From contig JAZQKU010000032.1 of assembly GCA_045542315.1 (NCBI GenBank), forward strand, positions 1 through 31,313: a stretch of DNA of 31,313 nt, read 5' to 3'. The translations under genes and the position numbers were made by a program. Below, piece after piece: positions 15,460 through 22,404 of this stretch. This DNA comes from RGIG5299 sp045542315 (GTDB lineage Bacteria > Bacillota > Clostridia > Oscillospirales > RGIG5299). The notes under the pieces are model-generated. The model worked only from the letters and a program-made list of their open reading frames with translations, did not search any database and had not been told where the DNA came from. Numbering within the stretch: position 1 is the stretch's first letter; every line of letters begins with the position of its first letter.

Positions 15460-16921
15460 CGCTTAAATCAACCTTACTCTTTATATCGTAATTTTGTTCG
15501 TTTTCGTTTGACGCATATCTGTATTTATATTCGTAATGGTATTCTCCGCCGTATCTTTTTTCTTTAACATTTACGTCGGTAATAACGATACCGAGAATAT
15601 TTGCATTTGCAAGCTTGATATTGTTTTCGGACTTAACAATGTCGCTGTAAAGCGTGAAGTTCTGCTTTGCAACGAGCAATACACCCGCTGTTTTAGCTGC
15701 AAAGCTTTTGGTATCGGTTACAATATTTACAGGCGGTGAATCGATGATAATATAATCGTAAACACCTGATAACTCCGAAAGAAGCTTTTCAAACATTTCA
15801 GAACCCAAAAGCTCGGAGGGATTGGGAGGAAGTGCGCCGGCCGTAAGAATATCAAGGTTCTTATAGACTTCTGTCTTAAGAGCGTCTTCCAAGCTATACT
15901 GACCGCTCAAATATCCCGAAAGACCGCGTCGATTATCAAGCTTAAACTTTTTGTGTATGGTGGGCTTTCTGAGGTCACAGTCGATTATAATAACCTTTTT
16001 GTTATCCTCTGCCATTGAAATTGCAAGATTGCAAACCGTAGTGCTCTTTCCTTCTCCGGGAAGCGAGCTGGTGATTGTGATTATTTTCTTTTTGGAAACC
16101 GAAACCGCAAAGGTGAGGTTTGTGCGAAGCTGCTTATAAGATTCAATAACGTTGAATGCCGTGCTCGGCTTGATAATATCTTCCGAGCCGGTGGTTTTTA
16201 CCTTTTTCCTTACCTTCTTACGCAAGAAAGGAATTTTTGAAAGTAATTCCTCCTTTTTATCCTTTACAATGAGTGAAGGAATTTCGGAAAGAACGGGAAC
16301 GCCAAAACGGGCTGTTACTTCTTCCTCATCCTTTACAGAGTTATCAAACATAGCAAGAACGATAACTATACCGGCGGCAACTACTGCACCGATAAATGCG
16401 CCCAAAACAGTGTTTTTAACAGTGCTTGCGTTTGAAACTCTGGGCTCAACCGGAGTATTGAGGGGAGCAGCCGAGCCAAGATTATGATTTTTTAAATAAT
16501 CGGGTATGCATTTACGGAAGGCAAATGCAATCTCTCTCGCATCGTCGGGATTAACCGAGGTAACTGATATACGGAGAACGAAGGTTTCGTCGGCAGATAC
16601 GCTTACACGTCCTTTTATCTCGCCTCCGAGCTCATCGGCAACGAGGGTATAAATATCGGAGCCGTCAACCAGCAGTGCCGATTCTATTGCTTTTGCAAGA
16701 AGCTGCGATGCCTGAATGTTGCTTGCCGTAGGATTTGAGATACTGCTGCTTTCCTCGTCAAGATTTGAAATTGAAAAATACGCAGAAGTATTATATACCG
16801 GTGTTACCATAAACTTCGAATAGGTGAATGCAAGCAATGCACCCAAAACCGTTACGATCAAAATTAAATATAACTTTTTGACTACGATTGAAATTAAATC
16901 GCTTATTGTAATTTCCTTCAT
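15449..16921 (-). CDS. Fused Wzz chain-length protein and tyrosine kinase (BY-kinase)
   Basis: A single 490-residue protein joining the membrane chain-length regulator and the cytoplasmic tyrosine kinase that most Firmicutes encode as two genes (CpsC/CpsD). Two membrane helices (residues about 17-38 and 173-195) flank an extracellular Wzz domain. The kinase has Walker A SSLPGEGKST (Lys292), Walker A' IIIDCDLRKP and Walker B YIIIDSPP. The C-terminus ends in a tyrosine cluster (YGGEYHYEYKYRY plus a later NYD), the autophosphorylation tail. The ATG has AAGAGGA upstream. It is the second gene after the operon promoter, before its phosphatase. The fused form resembles Gram-negative Wzc. Confidence 0.92.
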   Translation of the reverse strand: MKEITISDLISIVVKKLYLILIVTVLGALLAFTYSKFMVTPVYNTSAYFSISNLDEESSSISNPTASNIQASQLLAKAIESALLVDGSDIYTLVADELGGEIKGRVSVSADETFVLRISVTSVNPDDAREIAFAFRKCIPDYLKNHNLGSAAPLNTPVEPRVSNASTVKNTVLGAFIGAVVAAGIVIVLAMFDNSVKDEEEVTARFGVPVLSEIPSLIVKDKKEELLSKIPFLRKKVRKKVKTTGSEDIIKPSTAFNVIESYKQLRTNLTFAVSVSKKKIITITSSLPGEGKSTTVCNLAISMAEDNKKVIIIDCDLRKPTIHKKFKLDNRRGLSGYLSGQYSLEDALKTEVYKNLDILTAGALPPNPSELLGSEMFEKLLSELSGVYDYIIIDSPPVNIVTDTKSFAAKTAGVLLVAKQNFTLYSDIVKSENNIKLANANILGIVITDVNVKEKRYGGEYHYEYKYRYASNENEQNYDIKSKVDLSDDD

Positions 16922-16962
16922 TATTATCCTCTTATCATTTTTGTTTCAGTTGAAAATGTCAG

Positions 16963-17223
16963 TTATTTGGATTCTTCGCTCTTGCCGTAAAGATTAAAGC
17001 GGAAGAGGCGGGTCATATCCTCCTGAAGCTCGCATTCGATAACGGCATTGGAAATTTTGCCGCCCTCGATAAGTCTGGTTATACCTATAACGCGGCAAAG
17101 AGCGGATTTCAAATTCATCTTATCGCCCTCGGGTGAGGTGAGATATACCTCTCCCTTACAGTTATCAAGCTCCTTGACGAAATCGGATACGTTAATGTTG
17201 TGAAGATCTACTTTATATGTCAT
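16963..17223 (-). CDS. HPr-like protein without the active-site histidine
   Basis: An 86-residue soluble protein. By eye it follows the HPr fold: DFVKELDNCKGEVYLTSPEG, then MNLKSALCRVIGITRLIEGGKI, then a strand and final helix. The NLKS turn matches the HPr segment carrying regulatory Ser46 (here Ser40). The His15 loop is replaced by HNINVSDF, with no GxHARP motif, so it cannot carry PTS phosphate in the usual way. This recalls Crh of Bacillus, which also keeps the Ser but not the His. It is the first gene after a good promoter, 41 bases before the BY-kinase gene, with GGAGG upstream of its ATG. Function is unknown; a regulatory role in the polysaccharide operon is inference. Confidence 0.68.
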   Translation of the reverse strand: MTYKVDLHNINVSDFVKELDNCKGEVYLTSPEGDKMNLKSALCRVIGITRLIEGGKISNAVIECELQEDMTRLFRFNLYGKSEESK

Positions 17224-17254
17224 TTTAAAACCTCCAAGTTTTAATATCTATATT

Positions 17255-17283
17255 ATTATAATATATTATTTGAAATAATGCAA
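17255..17283 (-). promoter_or_regulatory. Sigma-A promoter of the polysaccharide-control operon
   Basis: On the minus strand TTGCAT (17283-17278), a 17-base spacer and a consensus TATAAT (17260-17255), about 31 bases before the ATG of the HPr-like gene. Confidence 0.8.
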
Positions 17284-17297
17284 TAGATTTTACGTTT

Positions 17298-18308
17298 TTA
17301 TTTGAGATTTGGAATAAACTCCCTGTATTTCGGAAGCATTCCTATCTTATCGGGAACGTGGGGCGGAAGCTGCAAAAATACGTGACCCGGGAAGGGGTTG
17401 CCCTCTATGAGAAGAGGTCCGTTTTCGGTTATTGCGACGTCCCAGCCTACGTAGCCCACCTCGGGGAATTTCTCGGCTGCGGCAAGACACATTTCCTTGC
17501 ATTCCTTCCAGAAAGGAATTTGAAATCCTACTATCTTCTCTTTTGTGTCGGGGTGCTCGTGATAGGTGTTTTTCGACATATCGTAGCCCGGGTGAGTAAG
17601 CATGCCCGATTCAAGGTCGATAGGCGATACGAAGCCGCCGCTGTTCATATTGTCAACAACTGCCTTATTTGTGCCTATCTTCATAAATCCGTAAAGTAAA
17701 TTCGGTTTTCCGTTTCCGCGAAGAGTAACTATTCTCAAGGTGTTTACGGAATACGGATTTAATTTTGAAATGTCGCTATGCTGAACTACACATTCCTCTG
17801 CAATACCGGAATTTATCTTTTTCAAATATGCGTAAAGCTCTTTTGCGGGCATATCCGAAGCTTTTATCTTTTCAATTCCCTTTCCGCAGCTTGCATCGGC
17901 AGGCTTGGTTATGATATACTCAAGACCGTTTAAAAATTTCTCGAACTCTTCCTCGGTAGCAGTTTGCATATTTACCCATTTTCTTTTGATAAACTCCGAA
18001 AAGGTTTCGTTAAACTCGCGTTTATCCTCAAAATAATGCACAAGCGACCTATCGTTCATAATGGCAACGACGGTGTTGTTTGCACCGCGTGAAAGATAGG
18101 TGGCGCGTTGTTCTTCGTTTAAGGTGTGGTAATCGCACAGCTTGTAGTCGGCATAGCCTGCGCCGTATTTCAAGCCACAGTGAATAATATCGAAAAAGAG
18201 CCATATTCTGCTTTTTCCCGTTGTCTTATGAAGCTCTCCCACCGTTTTGAAAAACGCTTTATAATTAAAATCGAAAATTCTTCCGAGCAGAAATTTCAGT
18301 TTTTTCAC
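17298..18308 (-). CDS. Sugar-transfer-associated ATP-grasp protein
   Basis: A 336-residue ATP-grasp enzyme of the family found among capsule and exopolysaccharide genes, where it is thought to join an amino acid or similar carboxylate to a glycan precursor. Visible features are YIITKPADASCGKGIEKI (nucleotide loop, about residues 132-150), VVQHSDISKLNPYSVNTLRIVTL (about 185-210), and the metal-binding end VGWDVAITENGPLLIEGNPFPGH. It starts with GTG at 18308, with GGAGG nine bases upstream and its own promoter. No acyl substrate or sugar can be assigned. It lies just before the polysaccharide-control operon, but that operon's separate promoter begins immediately after this gene. Confidence 0.85.
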   Translation of the reverse strand: MKKLKFLLGRIFDFNYKAFFKTVGELHKTTGKSRIWLFFDIIHCGLKYGAGYADYKLCDYHTLNEEQRATYLSRGANNTVVAIMNDRSLVHYFEDKREFNETFSEFIKRKWVNMQTATEEEFEKFLNGLEYIITKPADASCGKGIEKIKASDMPAKELYAYLKKINSGIAEECVVQHSDISKLNPYSVNTLRIVTLRGNGKPNLLYGFMKIGTNKAVVDNMNSGGFVSPIDLESGMLTHPGYDMSKNTYHEHPDTKEKIVGFQIPFWKECKEMCLAAAEKFPEVGYVGWDVAITENGPLLIEGNPFPGHVFLQLPPHVPDKIGMLPKYREFIPNLK

Positions 18309-18340
18309 AGTGTTATTCCTCCGTTTTAACGTTCACTTAT

Positions 18341-18369
18341 ATTATAACATATTTTACTGTGATTTACAA
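18341..18369 (-). promoter_or_regulatory. Promoter of the ATP-grasp gene
   Basis: On the minus strand TTGTAA (18369-18364), a 17-base spacer ending in TGT, and TATAAT (18346-18341), an extended -10 promoter. It lies in the 73-base gap after spoIVFB. Confidence 0.75.
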
Positions 18370-18381
18370 TATATTTTTCGT

Positions 18382-18984
18382 CTATCTCTCTTTTATGTGC
18401 TCTTTTAAGAGCATTGCGAGAAAAACAAGAGAAATGAGTATGAGCGAGAAATTATAGCCGCTTGAAACGAGCAGATAAACACCGAACGAAAGGAGCAAAA
18501 GCAGAAAAACAAGCGTAACGGCATCCGACACCTTTTTTGCGGCGGAAATTTCAAATTTCAAAAGCAAGAGCGATTCGGTTATCCGCCCGCCGTCAAGCGG
18601 GTATGCGGGAACAAGATTTAAAAGCGCAAGGAAGAAGTTTGCCGCCGCAAAAAAAGAAATGAGCGGATGGTAAGATATGCGAGCAACGATAAGCGAAACT
18701 GCCCAAACAATCAAATTGAAAAGCGGTCCCGTCAGAGCGATGACCGCTTGGTTTTTATATGATATTTTCGAGAAATCAAGCTCTATCCTCATTCCGAAAG
18801 GAACTACCGAAAAGGAAGTCGGTCTTACCTTCAAGGCTCGCGCCGCGGCGAAATGTCCGAGCTCATGAAGAATTGCCGAAAGATAAATCAGAGCTGTTAC
18901 AGGCAGGCTTTCAAAATAACAAAATACGCAAATAACCGCAAAAAACAGGGGATTTAACTTGAATTTTATCTTGTCAGTCCGCAT
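18382..18984 (-). CDS. spoIVFB: SpoIVFB-type intramembrane metalloprotease
   Basis: A site-2 protease (M50) that in Bacillus cleaves pro-SigK in the membrane around the forespore. The 200-residue protein has about five membrane segments, the zinc motif HELGH near residue 41 and the second metal motif NLVPAYPLDGGRI near residue 122. It is shorter than Bacillus SpoIVFB and seems to lack the C-terminal CBS domain. The ATG overlaps the end of the preceding SpoIVFA-like gene by 11 bases, the same pairing as in Bacillus. Whether pro-SigK is the substrate here is unknown, because many Clostridia lack a pro-sequence on SigK. Confidence 0.87.
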   Translation of the reverse strand: MRTDKIKFKLNPLFFAVICVFCYFESLPVTALIYLSAILHELGHFAAARALKVRPTSFSVVPFGMRIELDFSKISYKNQAVIALTGPLFNLIVWAVSLIVARISYHPLISFFAAANFFLALLNLVPAYPLDGGRITESLLLLKFEISAAKKVSDAVTLVFLLLLLSFGVYLLVSSGYNFSLILISLVFLAMLLKEHIKER

Positions 18985-19903
18985 TTTTCGGTTTGTAGCT
19001 GAAATAGCTCAAAGGGTCTATGTAAATTCCGTCTTTTCTCATATGAAAATGAAGATGTGTGCCGGTTGACTGGCCCGTGCTTCCCACGTAGCCTATCACC
19101 TGCCCTTTTTCAACGGCTTCGCCCTTCTTTACCGCGCGCTCGTTCAAATGGCAATAACAGCAGGTAAAGCCGTCCTCAAATTCAAGAATAACGTAGTTGC
19201 CGCTTATACTGTCGTAGCCTGATTTTTTTACGGTACCGCTCATTATTGCATAAGCCTCTGTTCCTTTTTTTACTCCACCGAGGTCGATGCCGGTATGAAA
19301 GTCCTGCTTGTTTGTAACGGGATTTATGCGAAGTCCGAAGCTATCGGTAAGTACCGCTGTTTCAAGCGGCAAGCACGGCTCCTCGGGAAGCTCGAATTTC
19401 ATATAGCTGTAGTTGGGAAGGCTTATTTTCAACGATTCCTCATCAGCCTCCTGTGAGTTATGCTCGGGATTTACGTCGGTGTCGTACAGAAGTCCCGTAT
19501 TACCGAAAACGGCAAGGACCTCTTCGTTCTCCTCAAATTCGTCATTCGGAGCCCCGTTTTCATCTTCAATGATCGGAGCCTCAACCGATTCCTCCTTTTC
19601 TTCCTCGGTATATCCGAAAATAAACGACCATACGGGGCTTTCGTTTGCAAGCTTATCGAAATAGTCCTCGAACTGTCCGAGCGTGGCCTTTACGTCGCCG
19701 AAGCTACCCGTGGTTATGGCAGTAAAAAGCTCGTTATTCACCTTCTTGAATGCGAAAAAGGTTGAAAGAACTATTGCCGAAATAATAAGCTGAACGGTGA
19801 GAACTCTTACTATCCCGTTCTTTTCCTTTTGTGTGTATTGACAGTCACCGTAGCCGTTTTTCTTCTTACTGTAAATTATCTTCATCAGCCTTTTTCCTTT
19901 CAA
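18974..19903 (-). CDS. spoIVFA: SpoIVFA-like M23 (LytM) membrane peptidase-fold protein
   Basis: In Bacillus, SpoIVFA anchors and restrains SpoIVFB in the outer forespore membrane. This protein of about 309 residues has one N-terminal membrane helix (about residues 34-53), a long acidic linker rich in Glu/Asp (about 100-165) and a C-terminal LytM domain (about 200-300). The LytM metal and catalytic residues are all present (HTGID, CHLNER, THLHFHM), so it could be an active endopeptidase, unlike a purely structural SpoIVFA. Two starts are possible: TTG at 19903 with GGAGG nine bases upstream (inside a terminator stem), or ATG at 19885 with AAGGA nine bases upstream. The assignment rests mainly on coupling to spoIVFB. 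Confidence 0.8.
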   Translation of the reverse strand: MKGKRLMKIIYSKKKNGYGDCQYTQKEKNGIVRVLTVQLIISAIVLSTFFAFKKVNNELFTAITTGSFGDVKATLGQFEDYFDKLANESPVWSFIFGYTEEEKEESVEAPIIEDENGAPNDEFEENEEVLAVFGNTGLLYDTDVNPEHNSQEADEESLKISLPNYSYMKFELPEEPCLPLETAVLTDSFGLRINPVTNKQDFHTGIDLGGVKKGTEAYAIMSGTVKKSGYDSISGNYVILEFEDGFTCCYCHLNERAVKKGEAVEKGQVIGYVGSTGQSTGTHLHFHMRKDGIYIDPLSYFSYKPKNAD

Positions 19904-19904
19904 A

Positions 19905-19939
19905 TAAAAATACCTCCGTAAATATTATTACGGAGGTAT
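19905..19939 (-). terminator. Terminator after radA, overlapping the next gene's ribosome site
   Basis: A 12-base perfect stem, minus strand ATACCTCCGTAA / TTACGGAGGTAT with a six-base loop, then TTTTA. The 3' arm contains GGAGG, the ribosome site for the TTG start at 19903. Confidence 0.88.
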
Positions 19940-19954
19940 TGGTTTTATAACGCA

Positions 19955-21316
19955 TCAAAGGAAAAATCTGATAGCCTCGCGGATATTTCTCACGCGAATA
20001 ATCTCCATATCGTTAAGCTTTTCGCTGATCTTACTTTTTGCGGGAATAACCGCCTTGGTAAATCCAAGCCGTTTTGCTTCAAGCAGACGGATATCGAGAT
20101 TTGAAACCGAGCGTATCTCACCCGAAAGGCCTACCTCACCGATAATTACCGTATCGGCGCCGATAACAAAGTCCTTCAGGCAGGAAGCAAGCGAAAGTAC
20201 GATTGCAAGGTCGGCGGAGGTTTCGTTTAAGTTAAGACCTCCCGCGACGTTTAAATAGACGTCGTTATCGTAAAAAAGAAGTCCCGCACGCTTTTCCAAA
20301 ACTGCTATGAGCATACAAAGTCTGCCGTAGTCGGCACCGACGGCCATTCTTCTCGGCGACGGGAACGGTGACTTTGAAACGAGTGCCTGAAGCTCGCACA
20401 AGATCGGACGGGAGCCCTCGAACAAACAACCGATTACAGATCCGGAAACGTCCTTCGGAAGGTCGGATATAAACTCTGCGGAGGGGTTTTTGATTTCCGC
20501 AAGACCTTCGCTTCCCATCTCAAAAACGCCTATCTCGCTCGTGGTGCCGAAGCGGTTTTTGGCCGAACGCAAAATTCTGTATTGCAGCTTTTCATCGCCC
20601 TCGAAATACAAAACCACGTCAACGGTGTGCTCAAGCACCTTAGGTCCCGCAATATTTCCCTCTTTGGTGACGTGACCGACGAGGAAGATAGGAATTTCAT
20701 TACTTTTAGCGCATCGCATAAGCACCGCGGCTGATTCCTTTATCTGCGAAACGCTGCCTGCGGCGGTTGAAACGTTTTCTGTGTAAACCGTTTGGATCGA
20801 ATCGACGATGACAAGGGAGGGCTTTTGCTTTTCTATTACCGAAACAATGCTTTCAACACAGGTTTCGGAAAGCAAAAGTATATTTTCCGAGCTTATACCG
20901 AGGCGGTCTGCACGAAGCTTTATCTGTCCGCGTGATTCCTCGCCGCTTACGTAAAGCACCCTAAAGCCCTTGTTTATTTTACCGCACATCTGCAAAAGAA
21001 GGGTGGACTTTCCTATGCCGGGGTCACCGCCGAGTAAAATAAGCGAGCCCTTGACTATACCGCCGCCGAGGACGCGGTTTAGCTCCTCTATGCCGCTGTC
21101 ATATCTTATCTCGCCGCCTGCGACAACATCGTTAAGCGGCACCGCCTCTGCACCCGAAAAGATGCTTTCCTGCTTTTTTTGCTTGCCGCCCACAGCTACG
21201 GTTTCCTCCGAAAGGCTGTTCCACGTTCCGCAATTTTGGCACTTACCCGACCATTTCGAGAAGACCGCACCGCATTCGGAGCAAAGATATTGAGTTTTGA
21301 TTTTAGCGTCCGCCAT
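19955..21316 (-). CDS. radA: DNA repair protein RadA (Sms)
   Basis: A RecA-like branch-migration helicase used in recombinational repair and transformation. The 453-residue protein has the N-terminal C4 zinc finger CSECGAVFSKWSGKCQNCGTW, Walker A GGDPGIGKST (about residue 78), Walker B region LVIVDSIQT, the RadA-specific KNRFG motif, and a C-terminal Lon-like domain with the VGLSGEIRSV block. The ATG at 21316 is preferred because GGAGG lies just upstream and homologues start at this point; longer in-frame extensions run into cwlD. It lies one base after the cwlD stop and is followed by a terminator, so cwlD and radA share a transcript. Confidence 0.96.
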   Translation of the reverse strand: MADAKIKTQYLCSECGAVFSKWSGKCQNCGTWNSLSEETVAVGGKQKKQESIFSGAEAVPLNDVVAGGEIRYDSGIEELNRVLGGGIVKGSLILLGGDPGIGKSTLLLQMCGKINKGFRVLYVSGEESRGQIKLRADRLGISSENILLLSETCVESIVSVIEKQKPSLVIVDSIQTVYTENVSTAAGSVSQIKESAAVLMRCAKSNEIPIFLVGHVTKEGNIAGPKVLEHTVDVVLYFEGDEKLQYRILRSAKNRFGTTSEIGVFEMGSEGLAEIKNPSAEFISDLPKDVSGSVIGCLFEGSRPILCELQALVSKSPFPSPRRMAVGADYGRLCMLIAVLEKRAGLLFYDNDVYLNVAGGLNLNETSADLAIVLSLASCLKDFVIGADTVIIGEVGLSGEIRSVSNLDIRLLEAKRLGFTKAVIPAKSKISEKLNDMEIIRVRNIREAIRFFL

Positions 21317-21317
21317 T

Positions 21318-22004
21318 TTATACCTCCGAGCATTGATAATCTGTATATCCTGAAAAAAGAACCATTGCAATTTTCATTCTGTAAGCCTCGTCCTTCAAAA
21401 GCTCCCGCTCCGCGGCGTTTGATAAAAATCCGCATTCGGCAAGCAAAACGGGGCAATCAATTCGCGAATAAAGATAAAGCACGTTGTTTATCTGCTTTGA
21501 AATACGGTCGTTTTCCGGTTGTAAGGCTTTAAACCTTAACATTGTTTTTTCCGCCCATAAGGCGTTATTCCCCGTCTTTTTATAAAACATCTGGGCACCG
21601 AAATAACGGCTTTCCTCAAATTCGTTTACGTGAATGCTTATAACGACCTTGTTCTCATAAGAATTGATAAGCCTTACGCGGTTATCAAGGTCGAGCCGCT
21701 TATTGAATTTTTCTCCGCCGTCGGTTGAATAATCACCGTCACGCGTGAGGACGGTTTCATAACCGAAAAGTCTGAAAAGTCCGTTTAGCTTAAGGGCAAT
21801 ATCGAGGTTTATATCCTTTTCCTTTACCCCGTCCTGCTCCGAGCCGCCGTCCTTGCCTCCGTGACCCGCGTCGATTATTATTACCGTTTTTTCCTCTATG
21901 ACCGTGTTTTGCGAGGTTTCGGTTAGGAGATTTGCGCTGTACGTATATATTATAGCAGATATCAGCACAAAAAGCAAAGGAGTTATTAAAATTTTATTTT
22001 TCAA
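21318..22004 (-). CDS. cwlD: N-acetylmuramoyl-L-alanine amidase, CwlD type
   Basis: CwlD removes peptide stems from spore cortex glycan so that muramic-delta-lactam, the mark read by germination lytic enzymes, can form. The 228-residue protein has an N-terminal membrane anchor (about residues 5-25) and an Amidase_3 zinc domain: IIIDAGHGGKDGG (zinc His), the Glu of VKEKDINLDIA, SIHVNEF (zinc His) and LAECGFLSN (catalytic Glu). No cell-wall-binding repeats are present, as expected for CwlD. The TTG at 22004 is chosen: GAGG lies eight bases upstream, and the in-frame GTG at 22013 overlaps that site. The ribosome site lies in the 3' arm of a terminator hairpin. The location beside spoVM supports a sporulation role. 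Confidence 0.9.
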   Translation of the reverse strand: MKNKILITPLLFVLISAIIYTYSANLLTETSQNTVIEEKTVIIIDAGHGGKDGGSEQDGVKEKDINLDIALKLNGLFRLFGYETVLTRDGDYSTDGGEKFNKRLDLDNRVRLINSYENKVVISIHVNEFEESRYFGAQMFYKKTGNNALWAEKTMLRFKALQPENDRISKQINNVLYLYSRIDCPVLLAECGFLSNAAERELLKDEAYRMKIAMVLFSGYTDYQCSEV

Positions 22005-22041
22005 AAAAATCACCTCAGTTTGATTTTATTTCAAACTGAGG
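22002..22041 (-). terminator. Terminator after spoVM, overlapping the cwlD ribosome site
   Basis: An 11-base perfect stem, minus strand CCTCAGTTTGA (22041 to 22031) and TCAAACTGAGG (22023 to 22013) with a seven-base loop, then TGA and seven T. The GAGG of the 3' arm is the ribosome site of cwlD and the T-run leads into its TTG start (22004-22002). Confidence 0.85.
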
Positions 22042-22052
22042 CTTACTATTCT

Positions 22053-22139
22053 TTATTCTTCCGAGACGTTTTTGATTTTGAATATTTTTTTAAGAATTTT
22101 TGCCAACAACCTCGGTGATCTTACAACCACTACCTTCAT
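22053..22139 (-). CDS. spoVM: Spore coat morphogenesis microprotein SpoVM
   Basis: A 28-residue amphipathic peptide (MKVVVVRSPRLLAKILKKIF, then KIKNVSEE). It has the same plan as Bacillus SpoVM: a short hydrophobic start, a Pro near position 9, then a basic amphipathic helix. SpoVM binds the positively curved forespore membrane and recruits SpoIVA for coat assembly. The ATG at 22139 has AAAGGAGAG upstream, the stop is TAA at 22055-22053, and a terminator follows. Its place downstream of prpC-prkC-rsgA matches the Bacillus order, although rpe and thiN are missing in between. The identification combines peptide pattern, length and synteny. Confidence 0.82.
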   Translation of the reverse strand: MKVVVVRSPRLLAKILKKIFKIKNVSEE

Positions 22140-22155
22140 TACATCAACTCTCCTT

Positions 22156-22302
22156 TCAGAAAAAGAACAGACAGCCGCCGATTATCATGATCGCCACGGA
22201 AAGCACGACTATCAGCAAGGTAGGCGGCAATATCATTGTAAATAAAACTCCCGCTGCAAGCGCAATTATTATTATCGCAATAAGTACTTTTAAAAAATTC
22301 AA
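22156..22302 (-). CDS. 48-residue membrane microprotein of unknown function
   Basis: A TTG start at 22302 with an excellent ribosome site (GGGAGG, eight bases upstream) opens a 49-codon frame ending in TGA at 22158-22156. The product is almost entirely hydrophobic: a short basic start (MNFLK), a first helix (VLIAIIIIALAAGVLFTMI), a Pro-Pro turn, and a second helix (LLIVVLSVAIMIIGGCLFFF). It lies 16 bases upstream of spoVM in the same direction and downstream of the rsgA terminator. I do not recognise the family. The position suggests co-expression with spoVM and a membrane role in sporulation, which is inference. Confidence 0.68.
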   Translation of the reverse strand: MNFLKVLIAIIIIALAAGVLFTMILPPTLLIVVLSVAIMIIGGCLFFF

Positions 22303-22367
22303 CTTTACTGCCTCCCGTTTCCTTTCTCTTTTACATACTATGCGAAGAAGGCTGTTTGCGACAATAA

Positions 22368-22401
22368 AAAACTCCTTCTTTTATTACGAAGAAGGAGTTT
22401 T
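22368..22401 (-). terminator. Terminator closing the priA-rsgA operon
   Basis: A 13-base perfect stem, minus strand AAAACTCCTTCTT / AAGAAGGAGTTTT with an eight-base loop and extra T, beginning a few bases after the rsgA stop. Confidence 0.92.
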
Positions 22402-22404
22402 ATT

